Below are positions 44,758 to 54,849 of a stretch of 64,000 nucleotides of DNA, in pieces. The DNA is from Pseudomonas indica NBRC 103045. Its GTDB lineage: Bacteria; Pseudomonadota; Gammaproteobacteria; Pseudomonadales; Pseudomonadaceae. The stretch spans positions 62,001 through 126,000 of the forward strand of contig NZ_BDAC01000004.1 in the NCBI RefSeq assembly GCF_002091635.1, written 5' to 3'. The number at the start of each line of letters is the position of its first letter. The stretch's first letter is position 1. The notes under the pieces were generated by a model, which saw only the letters and a program-made list of their open reading frames with translations, ran no database searches and had not been told where the DNA came from. A program made the translations under genes and the position numbers.

Positions 44758-45978
44758 TCACTCACCGGGAGCGTGCAACCACTCGCTCAGACTGGTACCG
44801 AACAACTCTCCCTGCACCTCGTGCAAACGTTGCAACGCCTCCTTCAAGGGCTGATACCAGTCTTCGTTCAAGTGTGCCTGGAGTTGTTCCGGCCTGGGTA
44901 ATGGCCACGGGCTATGACGCAGGAGCTGCGCCATACTGTAATGAGTCAGGTCGCGACACAATACCCAGGCACCCGCGCTGGTACGACAGACCAACTTCTC
45001 GCGCTCCAGGAAATCGATGATCTCCTCCCATTCGTCTTCGGGCAGTGGCCAACCTTCGCGCTGCACATCCGCATGACGCACCGGATGGCCGCGCTGCTGT
45101 CGCTGAAGGAAAACCCTGAGGATGCCCAACACCACCAGCAGTCGCGGCAGGGCACGCCGTCGCCATTGGCGCGACGAGGACAGGTTGCAGACCAGCTCTG
45201 CACCGAACAGCACGATCAGCCAGGACAGATAGATCCACAGCAGGAACAACGGCACCGTGGCGAAAGCGCCATAGATCAGTTGATAGCCCGGAAACAGGCT
45301 GACATAGAGGCTGAACAACCCTTTCGCAGCCTCGAACAGGACCGCCGTGAACAGGCCGCCGAGCAGCGCATGGCGGACCGGCACCCGAGCATTCGGCACT
45401 GCCGCATACAGCAGGGTAAAGGCCGCGACACTGAACACCAGCGGCATGAAGCTCAGCGCCGTCTTCGCCCCGACCAGCGCATCGGGCCCGGACAGCAGCG
45501 ACAGCGAAGTCACGTAGGTACTCACCGCGAATCCCGCTCCCAGTAGCAACGGCCCAAGGCTGAGGATCGCCCAGTAAAGAAGAAAACTGGACACGCCACG
45601 GCGTGGCTGACGAACCCGCCAGATGGTGTTGAAGGCCTTCTCGATGGTCAGCAGCATCATCAACGCCGTAACCATCAGAAAGCCCACGCCGATCCAGGTC
45701 AGTTGCCGGGCCTGTGCGGTGAAAGCGCGCAGATACTCTTGCACCGTCACGCCCGTGGATGGCACGAAATTGCGGAAGATGAACCCCTGGATTTCCTCGC
45801 TCATGCCCTGGAATGCCGGGATGGCCGACAGCATGGCAAAGGTCACGGTCATCATCGGGACGACCGCGAATAGCGTGGTATAGGTCAGCGCCGCCGCACT
45901 ATGAGCACCGCGGTCGGTCAGGAAACGCTGAACCAGATAGCGCCAGAATTCCAGAAAATCGTCGAAGCGTTGGCGCAT
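44758..45978 (-). CDS. YihY/virulence-factor-BrkB family membrane protein
   Basis: 406 residues. Six membrane segments at about 30-55, 95-118, 130-160, 178-200, 210-235 and 240-265, with family motifs [16 protein letters not shown] and [18 protein letters not shown]. It used to be annotated as RNase BN by mistake. The last 130 residues form a soluble cytoplasmic extension (with [16 protein letters not shown]-like helices) longer than in E. coli YihY. Function unsettled. Confidence 0.9.
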   Translation of the reverse strand: MRQRFDDFLEFWRYLVQRFLTDRGAHSAAALTYTTLFAVVPMMTVTFAMLSAIPAFQGMSEEIQGFIFRNFVPSTGVTVQEYLRAFTAQARQLTWIGVGFLMVTALMMLLTIEKAFNTIWRVRQPRRGVSSFLLYWAILSLGPLLLGAGFAVSTYVTSLSLLSGPDALVGAKTALSFMPLVFSVAAFTLLYAAVPNARVPVRHALLGGLFTAVLFEAAKGLFSLYVSLFPGYQLIYGAFATVPLFLLWIYLSWLIVLFGAELVCNLSSSRQWRRRALPRLLVVLGILRVFLQRQQRGHPVRHADVQREGWPLPEDEWEEIIDFLEREKLVCRTSAGAWVLCRDLTHYSMAQLLRHSPWPLPRPEQLQAHLNEDWYQPLKEALQRLHEVQGELFGTSLSEWLHAPGE

Positions 45979-46097
45979 TCCCTCTCCTTAGCTTCAGTCA
46001 GCGGCCATTCCGCTGATGCAACGATACGCACGGTTTCGGCCCCGTGCGTCGACGCGGTTAGAATAGCCATCTCTCAAGCCAAGATGCGATCCGCAAA

Positions 46098-47456
<1,359 letters not shown>

Positions 47457-47502
47457 ACGGATGATGGCGTGACGATCGACATGACCGTCGCGCCAGCCGG
47501 CC

Positions 47503-48207
47503 TTACCAGCCGAGGGTTTCCTTCAGGAACGGGATGGTGAGTTTGCGTTGGGCCTGAAGAGAGGCCTGATCGAGCTGTTCGAGCAGCTCGAAAAGCGCAC
47601 TCATGCTGCGCGTACCACGGGTCAGGATAAAACGGCCGACTTCGTCGGTCAGGTGCAGGCCTCGGCGCGATGCGCGTAACTGCAAGGCGCGCAGCTTATC
47701 TTCGTCGGACAGGGAATGGAGCTGGAATACCAGCGCCAGGGTCAACCGGGATTTCAGATCCGGCAGTTGCACCGGCAACTCCCGCGGCGACGCCGAAGCC
47801 GCGAGCAACAGCTTGCGTCCACTGTCGCGCAGTCGGTTGAACAGGTGGAACAGCGCTTCCTCCCAATCCGCACGACCGGCCACGGCGTCGAGATCATCGA
47901 GCCCCACCAACTCGCACTGCTCCAGGTTATCGAGAATCTCGGGACCGTACTGAACCACCTCGGCCAACGGCAAATAGACCGCCGGCTCGCCACGCTGCTC
48001 GAAGCGCAGGCACGCGGCCTGGAGCAGATGGCTGCGCCCGACGCCCTCACCGCCCCAAAGGTAGATCAGGCTTTCCGTCCAGCCGGCATCCGCCTCGCAA
48101 AGGCGCTCGACATAGCCGAGCGCCGCAGCGTTGGCACCGGGGTAGTAATTGGCAAAGGTGGCGTCGTCGCGCAGACGCACCCCTAGGGAAAGCTGGGTCG
48201 GTTTCAT
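47503..48207 (-). CDS. hda: DnaA-related regulator Hda
   Basis: 234 residues. The N-terminal QLSLGV (5-10) matches the beta-clamp-binding motif. An AAA+ domain follows with Walker A GGEGVGRSH at 52-60 and Walker B LVGLDDLDAV. Hda with the clamp stimulates DnaA-ATP hydrolysis, preventing re-initiation. The Walker A reads GxGxGRSH as in family members. The ATG overlaps the stop of the permease gene upstream. Confidence 0.94.
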   Translation of the reverse strand: MKPTQLSLGVRLRDDATFANYYPGANAAALGYVERLCEADAGWTESLIYLWGGEGVGRSHLLQAACLRFEQRGEPAVYLPLAEVVQYGPEILDNLEQCELVGLDDLDAVAGRADWEEALFHLFNRLRDSGRKLLLAASASPRELPVQLPDLKSRLTLALVFQLHSLSDEDKLRALQLRASRRGLHLTDEVGRFILTRGTRSMSALFELLEQLDQASLQAQRKLTIPFLKETLGW

Positions 48208-49298
48208 GCCGGGGTAGGCGGCTCCTCGGAACCGCTGGGGGACTCTCCGTAAAGTTCCGAAAGTTTATACAAATCATGGACATGACGCAGCAAAACCATG
48301 ATCACGGCAGCAACCGGCAGCGCCAGCAGCACGCCGGTGAAGCCGAACAACTGGCCACCGGCGAGAATCGCGAAGATCACCGCCACCGGATGCAGACCGA
48401 TCCGGTCCCCCACCAGCATCGGCGTCAGCAGCATACCTTCGAGCAACTGCCCCACCATGAACACCGCGCCCACACCGATCAACGGGTAGAGTGCCTCCCC
48501 TCCGAACTGGAACAGCGCCGCCGCAATCGCCGCACCGATACCGACGACGAAGCCCATGTAGGGCACGATACTGGCGAGGCCGGCGAGCACACCGATCAGC
48601 AGGCCCAACTCCAATCCGATCGCCATCAACCCCACCGAATAGATCACGGCCAGCGCGAGCATCACCAGCATCTGCCCCCGCAGGAACGCACCGAGTACTT
48701 CGTGACACTCACCCATCAGGCGCACCACCAGCCCTTCCTGGCGGCGTGGCAGGAGCCCGCGCAGCCGCGCCATCATCAGGTCCCAGTCCCGCAGCAGATA
48801 GAAGCTGACCACCGGAATGAGCAGCAGGTTGCCCAACCACCCCAGCAACGCGAGGCTGGAGGCCGTGGCCTGGGCTACCACCACCCCAAGAAGATCGGTG
48901 GTCTTGTCCAGATGGCCGGATAACGCGGCCTTGAGCCGGTCGAAACGCCAGAAGCCCTCGGGCAGCCCCGCCTTCGCCTGGACCCAGGGCAGCGCCGCAT
49001 TCTGCAACCAGTCGAGCATCTGCGGCGTGAGCTGATAGAGGCGCACCAACTGCTTGCCCAGCATGGGCACCAGCACCAGAAGCCCGATCAGCAGGACCAG
49101 GCTGAACAATACGAACACCAGCACCACACCCCAGGTACGGGAAAGTTTCCAGCGCTCCAAACGATCCACCAGCGGATCGCCCAGATAGGCCAACAGGATG
49201 CCCACCAGGAACGGCGAAAGAATCGGCGTGAGCAGGTAGACCAGCCAGCCGAGGAAAAACAGTCCGGCCAGCCAGAGCCAGCGGTTCGATGCAGTCAT
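48204..49298 (-). CDS. AI-2E transporter family permease (second copy)
   Basis: 364 residues, seven to eight membrane segments arranged as in the family: two near the N-terminus, one near 60-85, one at 155-175, and a cluster from 205 to 330 with IVPYMGFVVGIGAA. A homologue of the protein at 14888, with its own N- and C-terminal ends. The substrate is unknown. It lies between hda and the phosphatidyltransferase, overlapping both by four bases. Confidence 0.88.
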   Translation of the reverse strand: MTASNRWLWLAGLFFLGWLVYLLTPILSPFLVGILLAYLGDPLVDRLERWKLSRTWGVVLVFVLFSLVLLIGLLVLVPMLGKQLVRLYQLTPQMLDWLQNAALPWVQAKAGLPEGFWRFDRLKAALSGHLDKTTDLLGVVVAQATASSLALLGWLGNLLLIPVVSFYLLRDWDLMMARLRGLLPRRQEGLVVRLMGECHEVLGAFLRGQMLVMLALAVIYSVGLMAIGLELGLLIGVLAGLASIVPYMGFVVGIGAAIAAALFQFGGEALYPLIGVGAVFMVGQLLEGMLLTPMLVGDRIGLHPVAVIFAILAGGQLFGFTGVLLALPVAAVIMVLLRHVHDLYKLSELYGESPSGSEEPPTPA

Positions 49299-49849
49299 GC
49301 CAGAGGTCCGTTTCTTGCGGAGTGAAATTTACAGGCCCACACCCAGACGTAATGCAAGCCGCTGGCCAAGCTGACGGCCAGCGCCAGAATGATCAGTGGC
49401 CAACGCAGCGGCGCGAAAGCGGGAAGCAGGCTGAGCTCCAGCAATACGACCAGCACCAGAACGATCTGCAGCAACGTGGACAGTTTGCCCAGCCAGGTGG
49501 GGCGGAATTCGAAGGGGCCGACCAGCAGGCGGTAGAGCGTCGCGCCGCCGACGATCACTGCGTCGCGCAAGAGCACCACGGCCGCCAGCCACCAGGGAAA
49601 AATCTGGGTGATGCTCAGGCAAAGATAGCTGGTGACCAGCAGCAACTTGTCGGCGATGGGATCGAGCATCGAGCCGATTCGACTGGTCCAGCCGAATCGC
49701 CGCGCGAGGAAACCATCCAACGCATCGGAAAATCCAGCGACGGCAAACAGTGAGAGTGCCTGCCCGTAACGCTCCGCCAGGAGCAGCAGAGCGATCGGCA
49801 CGGTCAGCAACAGGCGAAGCGTCGTCAGCAGATTCGGCAATTGGCGCAT
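49295..49849 (-). CDS. CDP-alcohol phosphatidyltransferase
   Basis: 184 residues from the ATG at 49849 (MRQLPNLLTTLRLLL). The CDP-alcohol signature is intact: D42-xx-D45-G-xx-A-R-x8-G59-xxx-D63-xxx-D67. Membrane segments at about 10-25, 32-48, 75-95, 100-120, 140-160 and 160-178. Probably a second PgsA/cardiolipin-synthase-like enzyme; the acceptor alcohol cannot be deduced. Coupled to the permease gene. Confidence 0.9.
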   Translation of the reverse strand: MRQLPNLLTTLRLLLTVPIALLLLAERYGQALSLFAVAGFSDALDGFLARRFGWTSRIGSMLDPIADKLLLVTSYLCLSITQIFPWWLAAVVLLRDAVIVGGATLYRLLVGPFEFRPTWLGKLSTLLQIVLVLVVLLELSLLPAFAPLRWPLIILALAVSLASGLHYVWVWACKFHSARNGPLA

Positions 49850-49925
49850 GGCAATCCTTGGCAACACCCTGGCGAAGCGAAAATTTCCGCGACCCGTTTG
49901 GAAACCTGCGCGCAGTCTACGCCGA

Positions 49926-50945
49926 CTACCAGCTGAAACGCAGCACCTGGGCCGCAGGCTGCTGCATCGGCGCTACCGGCTGGCCGGCATCCACCGGCGC
50001 GTTGGCCGCCTGGACCTCTTGCAAACCGGACAGCGCCAGTTGCGCACGCAGTTGCTCGGGGCTGGAGCGCACCTGATAGACCAAGCGATCCCCCTCGACC
50101 TTTTTCAGCCGCGCACCGAAGGGCTCGAGCAACCGCTCCAGCTCCGCATAACGCGTCAGGTCGGACTTGTGGATCTCCAGGGTAAGGTCGTTGGCCGCCC
50201 CCGGCGCCGCAACGAAACGCGGTGCCAGACGTTCGCTCACCGCGAGCATCACGGCATCGGCCAGCGCGGCGCTGTCGGTGCCCTCCGCCGAGCCCTGCTC
50301 CAGCGAATCGCCCAGCCACAGACGCCAGTTGGCCTGCCACTTACCGCCATCCTCGCGCGCCCTGACCGCCAGCAGCGCGTCGGCGGCGTAGCGATCCGAA
50401 GCCTCGCGCAGCGCGTCGGGCCGGGCCGCGGTGAGATTGTCCGCCGTCCCGACGATCTGCTCGCTCAGATCGGCCAGCGGCAGGCGCAACGGCAGTCCCC
50501 GGTGTTGCGCGGCGCGGCGCACCGGGAAGGCGCTATCCTGCCCGTCCCCAACCAGATTGGCGCCCCCGGCGGTTTCGTTCAACCACCAGGCGAGAATCGC
50601 GGGGCGATTGGCGCTCCACAAGGCCAGGCCAGCCTGGCGCAAAGACCGCTCGCTGGTGGCCGGATCGAAGTCCACCACCAGAGCGTCGCCTTCATAACCG
50701 TACTGGCTGATCAGTTGTTGAGGGTCCTTGCGCAACTCGGCCACGGCCGGATTCTTCAAGGCCGCCGGATCGCCGGTCAGACGCAGCACCAGAGTATCCA
50801 ATGCCCGCTGCAGCGCCTGGTTGCGCTCCTCAGGTTGCTGGCTGGCGACGGGTTCGCGTACCTGATAGAGATCGCCAACCGTTTCGGCGAAGGTCGGCAG
50901 GCTGAACAGCGACAGGCAAAGAACAAGCAGGCGGATCACGCGCAT
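49926..50945 (-). CDS. DUF2066 envelope protein
   Basis: 339 residues. Signal peptide 1-20 (LPTFAE). DUF2066 motif YQVREPVASQQPEERNQALQRALDTLVLRLTG near the N-terminus, then a long alpha/beta body and a Pro/Gln/Ala-rich linker at the C-terminus ending in LRFSW. Unknown function; found beside purM in pseudomonads. Divergent from purM. Confidence 0.9.
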   Translation of the reverse strand: MRVIRLLVLCLSLFSLPTFAETVGDLYQVREPVASQQPEERNQALQRALDTLVLRLTGDPAALKNPAVAELRKDPQQLISQYGYEGDALVVDFDPATSERSLRQAGLALWSANRPAILAWWLNETAGGANLVGDGQDSAFPVRRAAQHRGLPLRLPLADLSEQIVGTADNLTAARPDALREASDRYAADALLAVRAREDGGKWQANWRLWLGDSLEQGSAEGTDSAALADAVMLAVSERLAPRFVAAPGAANDLTLEIHKSDLTRYAELERLLEPFGARLKKVEGDRLVYQVRSSPEQLRAQLALSGLQEVQAANAPVDAGQPVAPMQQPAAQVLRFSW

Positions 50946-51138
50946 GGGGAGTCTCGACGGCTGGGGAGCGGCCTTGAGCCGCCCGAGAAGGGCTATACCT
51001 TAAACAGCCGCCCGCCACCCGGCAACCGGGCCGGCTCAGGTGGTCGCTGCCCGGCAAGCCTGATAAAATCGCGCGCCTTCGCAGACCGGCCATGGCGGCA
51101 CCGGTCGAATCCCGAATTTTCCCTACAGGCCTGGATCT

Positions 51139-52197
51139 ATGAGCAAGCAACCCTCCATTAGCTACAAGGACGCCGGTGTGGACATCGACGCCGGTGAAGC
51201 GCTGGTCGAACGCATCAAGGGCGTGGCCAAGCGCACCGCACGTCCGGAAGTGATGGGCGGCCTGGGCGGTTTCGGCGCCCTCTGCGAGATCCCGGCCGGC
51301 TACAAGCAGCCGGTACTGGTATCCGGTACCGATGGCGTCGGCACCAAGCTGCGTCTGGCGCTGAACCTGAACAAGCACGACAGCATCGGCCAGGACCTGG
51401 TCGCGATGTGCGTAAACGACCTGGTGGTTTGCGGTGCCGAGCCGCTGTTTTTCCTCGACTATTATGCCACCGGCAAGCTCAACGTCGACGTGGCTGCCAC
51501 CGTGGTCACCGGCATCGGCGCCGGCTGCGAGCTGGCTGGTTGCTCGCTGGTCGGTGGCGAAACCGCCGAGATGCCCGGCATGTACGAGGGCGAGGACTAT
51601 GACTTGGCCGGCTTCTGCGTCGGCGTAGTGGAAAAGAGCGAAATCATCGATGGCTCCAAGGTGGTCACCGGCGACGCGCTGATCGCCCTGCCCTCCTCCG
51701 GCCCGCACTCCAATGGCTACTCGCTGATCCGCAAAATCATCGAGGTCGCCGGTGCCGATATCGAAAAAGTGCAGCTCGACGGCCAGCCGCTGGCCGACCT
51801 GCTGATGGCGCCGACCCGCATCTACGTCAAGCCGCTGCTCAAGCTGATCAAGGATACCGGTGCAGTGAAGGCCATGGCCCACATCACTGGCGGCGGCCTG
51901 CTGGACAATATCCCGCGCGTCCTGCCGGAAGGCGCCCAGGCCGTGATCGATGTGGCCAGTTGGACCCGTCCGGCCGTCTTCGACTGGCTGCAGCAGCACG
52001 GCAACGTCGATGAGCATGAGATGCACCGCGTACTCAACTGCGGCGTCGGCATGGTCATCTGCGTGGCCCAGGACCAGGTGGAAGCCGCTCTGGCAAGCCT
52101 GCGCGCCTCGGGCGAGCAGCCGTGGGTGATCGGCCAGATCGCCCAAGCCGCCGAAGGCGCCGCCCAGGTCGTGCTGAACAACCTGAAAGCTCACTGA
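51139..52197 (+). CDS. purM: Phosphoribosylformylglycinamidine cyclo-ligase PurM
   Basis: 352 residues. AIR synthetase: the start [20 protein letters not shown], the substrate/ATP loops [11 protein letters not shown] and [27 protein letters not shown], and the [18 protein letters not shown] and [10 protein letters not shown] blocks. It acts in purine synthesis. It overlaps purN by one base, so the two are translated together. Upstream, TGATAAAAT at about 51060 is a possible -10. Confidence 0.97.
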   Translation: MSKQPSISYKDAGVDIDAGEALVERIKGVAKRTARPEVMGGLGGFGALCEIPAGYKQPVLVSGTDGVGTKLRLALNLNKHDSIGQDLVAMCVNDLVVCGAEPLFFLDYYATGKLNVDVAATVVTGIGAGCELAGCSLVGGETAEMPGMYEGEDYDLAGFCVGVVEKSEIIDGSKVVTGDALIALPSSGPHSNGYSLIRKIIEVAGADIEKVQLDGQPLADLLMAPTRIYVKPLLKLIKDTGAVKAMAHITGGGLLDNIPRVLPEGAQAVIDVASWTRPAVFDWLQQHGNVDEHEMHRVLNCGVGMVICVAQDQVEAALASLRASGEQPWVIGQIAQAAEGAAQVVLNNLKAH

Positions 52198-52847
52198 TGA
52201 CGGCACGCTGCAATGTCGTGGTGCTGATATCGGGGTCCGGCAGCAACCTGCAGGCCCTGATCGACAGCACCCGTAGCGACGATAACCCGGCCCGCATCCG
52301 CGCGGTGATTTCCAACCGCGGCGATGCCTACGGACTGACCCGCGCCCAGAACGCCGGTATCGCCACCCAAGTGCTCGACCACAAGGCCTTCGATGGCCGC
52401 GAGGCGTTCGACGCGGCGCTGATCGAGGCCATCGATACGTTCTCCCCGCATTTGGTGGTGCTGGCCGGCTTCATGCGCATCCTCACCCCCACCTTCGTCC
52501 GTCACTATGCGGGCCGCCTGCTGAACATCCATCCCTCGTTGCTGCCCCTCTACAAGGGCCTGCACACTCATCAACGGGCGCTGGAAGCCGGCGATGCCGA
52601 GCATGGCTGCAGCGTGCATTTCGTGACAGAGGAACTCGATGGTGGCCCTTTGGTCGTACAGGCGATAGTTCCGGTTCAAGCGGGTGACACACCGGAAAGC
52701 CTGGCCATGCGCGTGCATGCCCAGGAACACCGGATTTACCCCCTGGCCGTGCGCTGGTTCGCCGAGGGCCGCTTGTGCCTGGGCGAGCACGGCGCAATGC
52801 TGGATGGCCAGCCGCTGCCGGCCACCGGCTATCTGATTCGAACCTAG
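52197..52847 (+). CDS. purN: Phosphoribosylglycinamide formyltransferase PurN
   Basis: 216 residues. GART: VVVLISGSGSNLQALID (nucleotide region), the catalytic Asn-x-His in LNIHPSLLP, and the HFVTEELDGGPLVVQ loop with the Asp. Uses formyl-tetrahydrofolate. Immediately downstream of purM. Confidence 0.97.
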   Translation: MTARCNVVVLISGSGSNLQALIDSTRSDDNPARIRAVISNRGDAYGLTRAQNAGIATQVLDHKAFDGREAFDAALIEAIDTFSPHLVVLAGFMRILTPTFVRHYAGRLLNIHPSLLPLYKGLHTHQRALEAGDAEHGCSVHFVTEELDGGPLVVQAIVPVQAGDTPESLAMRVHAQEHRIYPLAVRWFAEGRLCLGEHGAMLDGQPLPATGYLIRT

Positions 52848-52855
52848 GAGACTCT

Positions 52856-53572
52856 ATGCGTCGTGCCCTGCTGTTCGTTTGTGCGTTGCTCACGCTGCCT
52901 GTCCAGGCCTTCGAGCTGAAGCCGTTTTCCGCCAGCTATACCGCCGATTGGAAGCAACTGCCCATCAGCGGGACCGCGGAACGCAGCCTGAAGCGCCTCG
53001 ACGATGGCCGTTGGCAGCTCGGCTTCGAGGCCGCCATGCTGGTGGCCAGCCTCACCGAGCAAAGCACCTTCCGCGTCGAGAACGACACCTTCCTGCCCCT
53101 CAACTACCGCTTCAACCGCAGCGGCCTCGGCAAGGCCAAGCAGGTCGAGCTGGACTTCGACTGGACCGAGAAGCAGGTGCTCGGCAGCGATCGCGGTGAT
53201 CCGGTGCGGTTGCTGCTCAACCGCGGCCTGCAGGACAAGTCGACCTATCAGTTGGTCCTGCAGCACGACGTGGCCGACGGCAAGAAGAGCATGAGCTACC
53301 AGGTGGTCGATGGCGACGAAATCGAAACCTACGATTTCCGGGTCCTCGGCGAAGAGCAGGTGGAAACCAAGGCCGGCACTGTCGATGCGCTCAAGGTCGA
53401 GCGCGTGCGCGACCCGACCCAGAGCAACCGCAAGACCATCCTCTGGTTCGCCAAGGACTGGGACTATCTGCTGGTTCGCCTGCATCAGGTCGAGAAGGAC
53501 GGCAAGGAATACCAGATCATGCTCGAAGAGGGCACGGTCGACGGCAAGCCCGTCAAAGGTCGCGGCAAGTAA
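52856..53572 (+). CDS. DUF3108 periplasmic protein
   Basis: 238 residues. Signal peptide about 1-18 (LPVQAF). DUF3108 beta-rich body with FSASYTADWKQLPISGTAERSLKRL, then KTILWFAKDWDYLLVRLHQVEKDGKEY. Unknown function; a typical purN neighbour. Eight bases after purN. AGGAG precedes the ATG. Confidence 0.88.
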   Translation: MRRALLFVCALLTLPVQAFELKPFSASYTADWKQLPISGTAERSLKRLDDGRWQLGFEAAMLVASLTEQSTFRVENDTFLPLNYRFNRSGLGKAKQVELDFDWTEKQVLGSDRGDPVRLLLNRGLQDKSTYQLVLQHDVADGKKSMSYQVVDGDEIETYDFRVLGEEQVETKAGTVDALKVERVRDPTQSNRKTILWFAKDWDYLLVRLHQVEKDGKEYQIMLEEGTVDGKPVKGRGK

Positions 53573-53579
53573 GAACGAG

Positions 53580-53607
53580 GAAGCCGGGCAATGCCCGGCT
53601 TCTCTTT
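53580..53607. terminator. Terminator after the purMN-DUF3108 operon
   Basis: GAAGCCGGGCA/TGCCCGGCTTC with a one-base centre, followed by TCTTTG, between the DUF3108 gene and the convergent MarR gene. Confidence 0.88.
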
Positions 53608-53615
53608 GTCCAGCC

Positions 53616-54173
53616 TCAGGCGGATTCGTGTTCTCGGCAGATCAGCCGCTCCGCTCCCGACGCCAACGGTTGACGCGTCAGACCACAGAACGGCCCCTCC
53701 TCGCGTCGCTCATGGAAACGGCAACTGCCGCATAGACCGAAGCTCGGCACATCCTGCTGCCGCTGGATGGTCACCAGCAACTCCCTCAGCAAAGCCTCCA
53801 GCATTTCCCCTCGCAGTCCCAGGGCCTCGGCCGCCTGTTGCAGAAATGCCGGTGGGGTCAGCGCCTCGAGCAGTGCCGTCCCTTCCCCAGTCAGCTCCAG
53901 ATGAACGCTGCGCTTGTCTTGGGGGTCCGGCTGCTTGCGGATCAACCCCTTGTGTTCCAGCACTTTCAACGATTGCGACACCGTGCCCTTGGTCAACCCC
54001 AGGTATTCGGTGACCGCCATCGGCGTATTCGAGTAGCCGTTGCAGCGGGAAAGATAATGCAGGGCGCTCACCTGCACCGGCTGCAATTCGGCCAGCAACG
54101 GGTGCTCACGAGACCAGGCCCGCATCAGGCTGGTCAGGCGTTCCAGATAGTCATACAGGGCATTGCCGGACAT
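53616..54173 (-). CDS. MarR-family regulator with C-terminal cysteine cluster
   Basis: 185 residues from the ATG at 54173. A MarR winged helix spans about 30-100, with recognition helix TKGTVSQSLKVLEHKGLI (61-78) and wing DPQDKRS (84-90). A C-terminal extension carries Cys148, 151, 163 and 179, spaced Cx2Cx11Cx15C, followed by Arg-Glu-His, which suggests a bound metal or iron-sulfur cluster. It faces a thioredoxin-like gene across a shared operator-bearing region, so autoregulated redox or metal control is likely. Ligand unknown. Confidence 0.88.
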   Translation of the reverse strand: MSGNALYDYLERLTSLMRAWSREHPLLAELQPVQVSALHYLSRCNGYSNTPMAVTEYLGLTKGTVSQSLKVLEHKGLIRKQPDPQDKRSVHLELTGEGTALLEALTPPAFLQQAAEALGLRGEMLEALLRELLVTIQRQQDVPSFGLCGSCRFHERREEGPFCGLTRQPLASGAERLICREHESA

Positions 54174-54191
54174 AGACACCTCCACGGCAAG

Positions 54192-54220
54192 ATAGTATCG
54201 AATAAAAACCATATTGACAA
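54192..54220 (-). promoter_or_regulatory. Promoter of the MarR gene, overlapping GTATCGA half-site
   Basis: On the minus strand TTGTCA (complement of 54215-54220) and TACTAT (complement of 54192-54197) with a 17-base spacer. The half-site GTATCGAATA at 54195-54204 overlaps the -10. It shares bases with the divergent -35 TTGACA at 54214-54219. Confidence 0.6.
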
Positions 54221-54243
54221 AGCAGAGGCATCCACCCTACTTT
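54214..54243 (+). promoter_or_regulatory. Promoter of the thioredoxin-like/Rof unit
   Basis: TTGACA at 54214-54219 and TACTTT at 54238-54243 with an 18-base spacer, ending 39 bases before the ATG. The -35 overlaps that of the opposing MarR promoter, so the two directions may compete. Confidence 0.6.
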
Positions 54244-54249
54244 GAATAT

Positions 54250-54264
54250 GTATCGATTCGATAC
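54250..54264 (+). promoter_or_regulatory. Palindromic operator, likely MarR binding site
   Basis: GTATCGATTCGATAC, a palindrome with 7-base arms, just downstream of the plus-strand -10. The left arm GTATCGA occurs again at 54195-54201 within the MarR promoter. Position is that of a roadblock operator. Confidence 0.65.
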
Positions 54265-54282
54265 TTAATCAAGGAGAAGATC

Positions 54283-54516
54283 ATGTCCCATGCGCGTTAC
54301 TACCATGCCGGGTGCCCTGTCTGCGTGGAGGCCGAGCGGAGCCTGTTGCCGCTGCTGGATACAGGCAAGGTCGATGTGGAGGTCGTTCATCTTGGCCAGC
54401 AGCCGGAACGCGTGGCCGAGGCTGAGCAAGCAGGCGTGCAATCCGTGCCGGCGCTGGTCGTCGATGGACAGGTGCTGCACCTGAACTTCGGCGCTACCCT
54501 CGCTGCGCTGAAGTAA
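54283..54516 (+). CDS. Thioredoxin-fold protein with CPVC motif
   Basis: 77 residues. Glutaredoxin/thioredoxin-like: YHAGCPVCVEAERSLLPLL gives the redox motif CPVC (11-14), and VQSVPALVVDGQVLHLN gives the cis-proline. It is a very short family member without extra helices. It probably forms an operon with rof (22-base gap) under the MarR regulator opposite. AAGGAG lies before the ATG. Confidence 0.88.
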   Translation: MSHARYYHAGCPVCVEAERSLLPLLDTGKVDVEVVHLGQQPERVAEAEQAGVQSVPALVVDGQVLHLNFGATLAALK

Positions 54517-54538
54517 ACAAGGCTACCGAGGACGCTTC

Positions 54539-54799
54539 GTGAGCGATTACCGACCGCTGGCCTGCGACCTTCACGACTACCTGGAGATCGCCTGCCTGTA
54601 CCGCTATTGGCTACGTATCGAACTGCACGACGGCGAGCCGTTCGAAGCCGAAGCAGTGACGACGGAAACCACGGCGAGCAAGGAGGAGTTTCTGGTGGTT
54701 CAGGTCGAAGGCGCCTCCCACCGGCTGCGGCTGGATCGCCTGCGGGCAATCACGCCGTGCGGCACGGGCGCGCGTTTCGGCCGGGTCGAACTGGAATAA
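54539..54799 (+). CDS. rof: Rho-binding antiterminator (Rof family)
   Basis: 86 residues, GTG start. Matches E. coli Rof (YaeO) in layout: PLACDLHDYLEIACLYRYWLRIELHDGEP, then EEFLVVQ and HRLRLDRLRAITPC. Rof binds the Rho primary RNA site and inhibits termination. Placement behind a redox protein and under MarR control would couple Rho activity to that signal. Confidence 0.82.
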   Translation: MSDYRPLACDLHDYLEIACLYRYWLRIELHDGEPFEAEAVTTETTASKEEFLVVQVEGASHRLRLDRLRAITPCGTGARFGRVELE

Positions 54800-54812
54800 C
54801 GCTAGCCAAGGC

Positions 54813-54846
54813 AAAAAAAGAAGCCGGGCGCTGCCCGGCTTCTTCT
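54813..54846. terminator. Bidirectional terminator rof / DUF2058
   Basis: GAAGCCGGGC-GCT-GCCCGGCTTC with a seven-base A-run on the left, giving a T-run for the minus strand, and TTCTTC on the right. Between convergent genes. Confidence 0.88.
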
Positions 54847-54849
54847 CGT

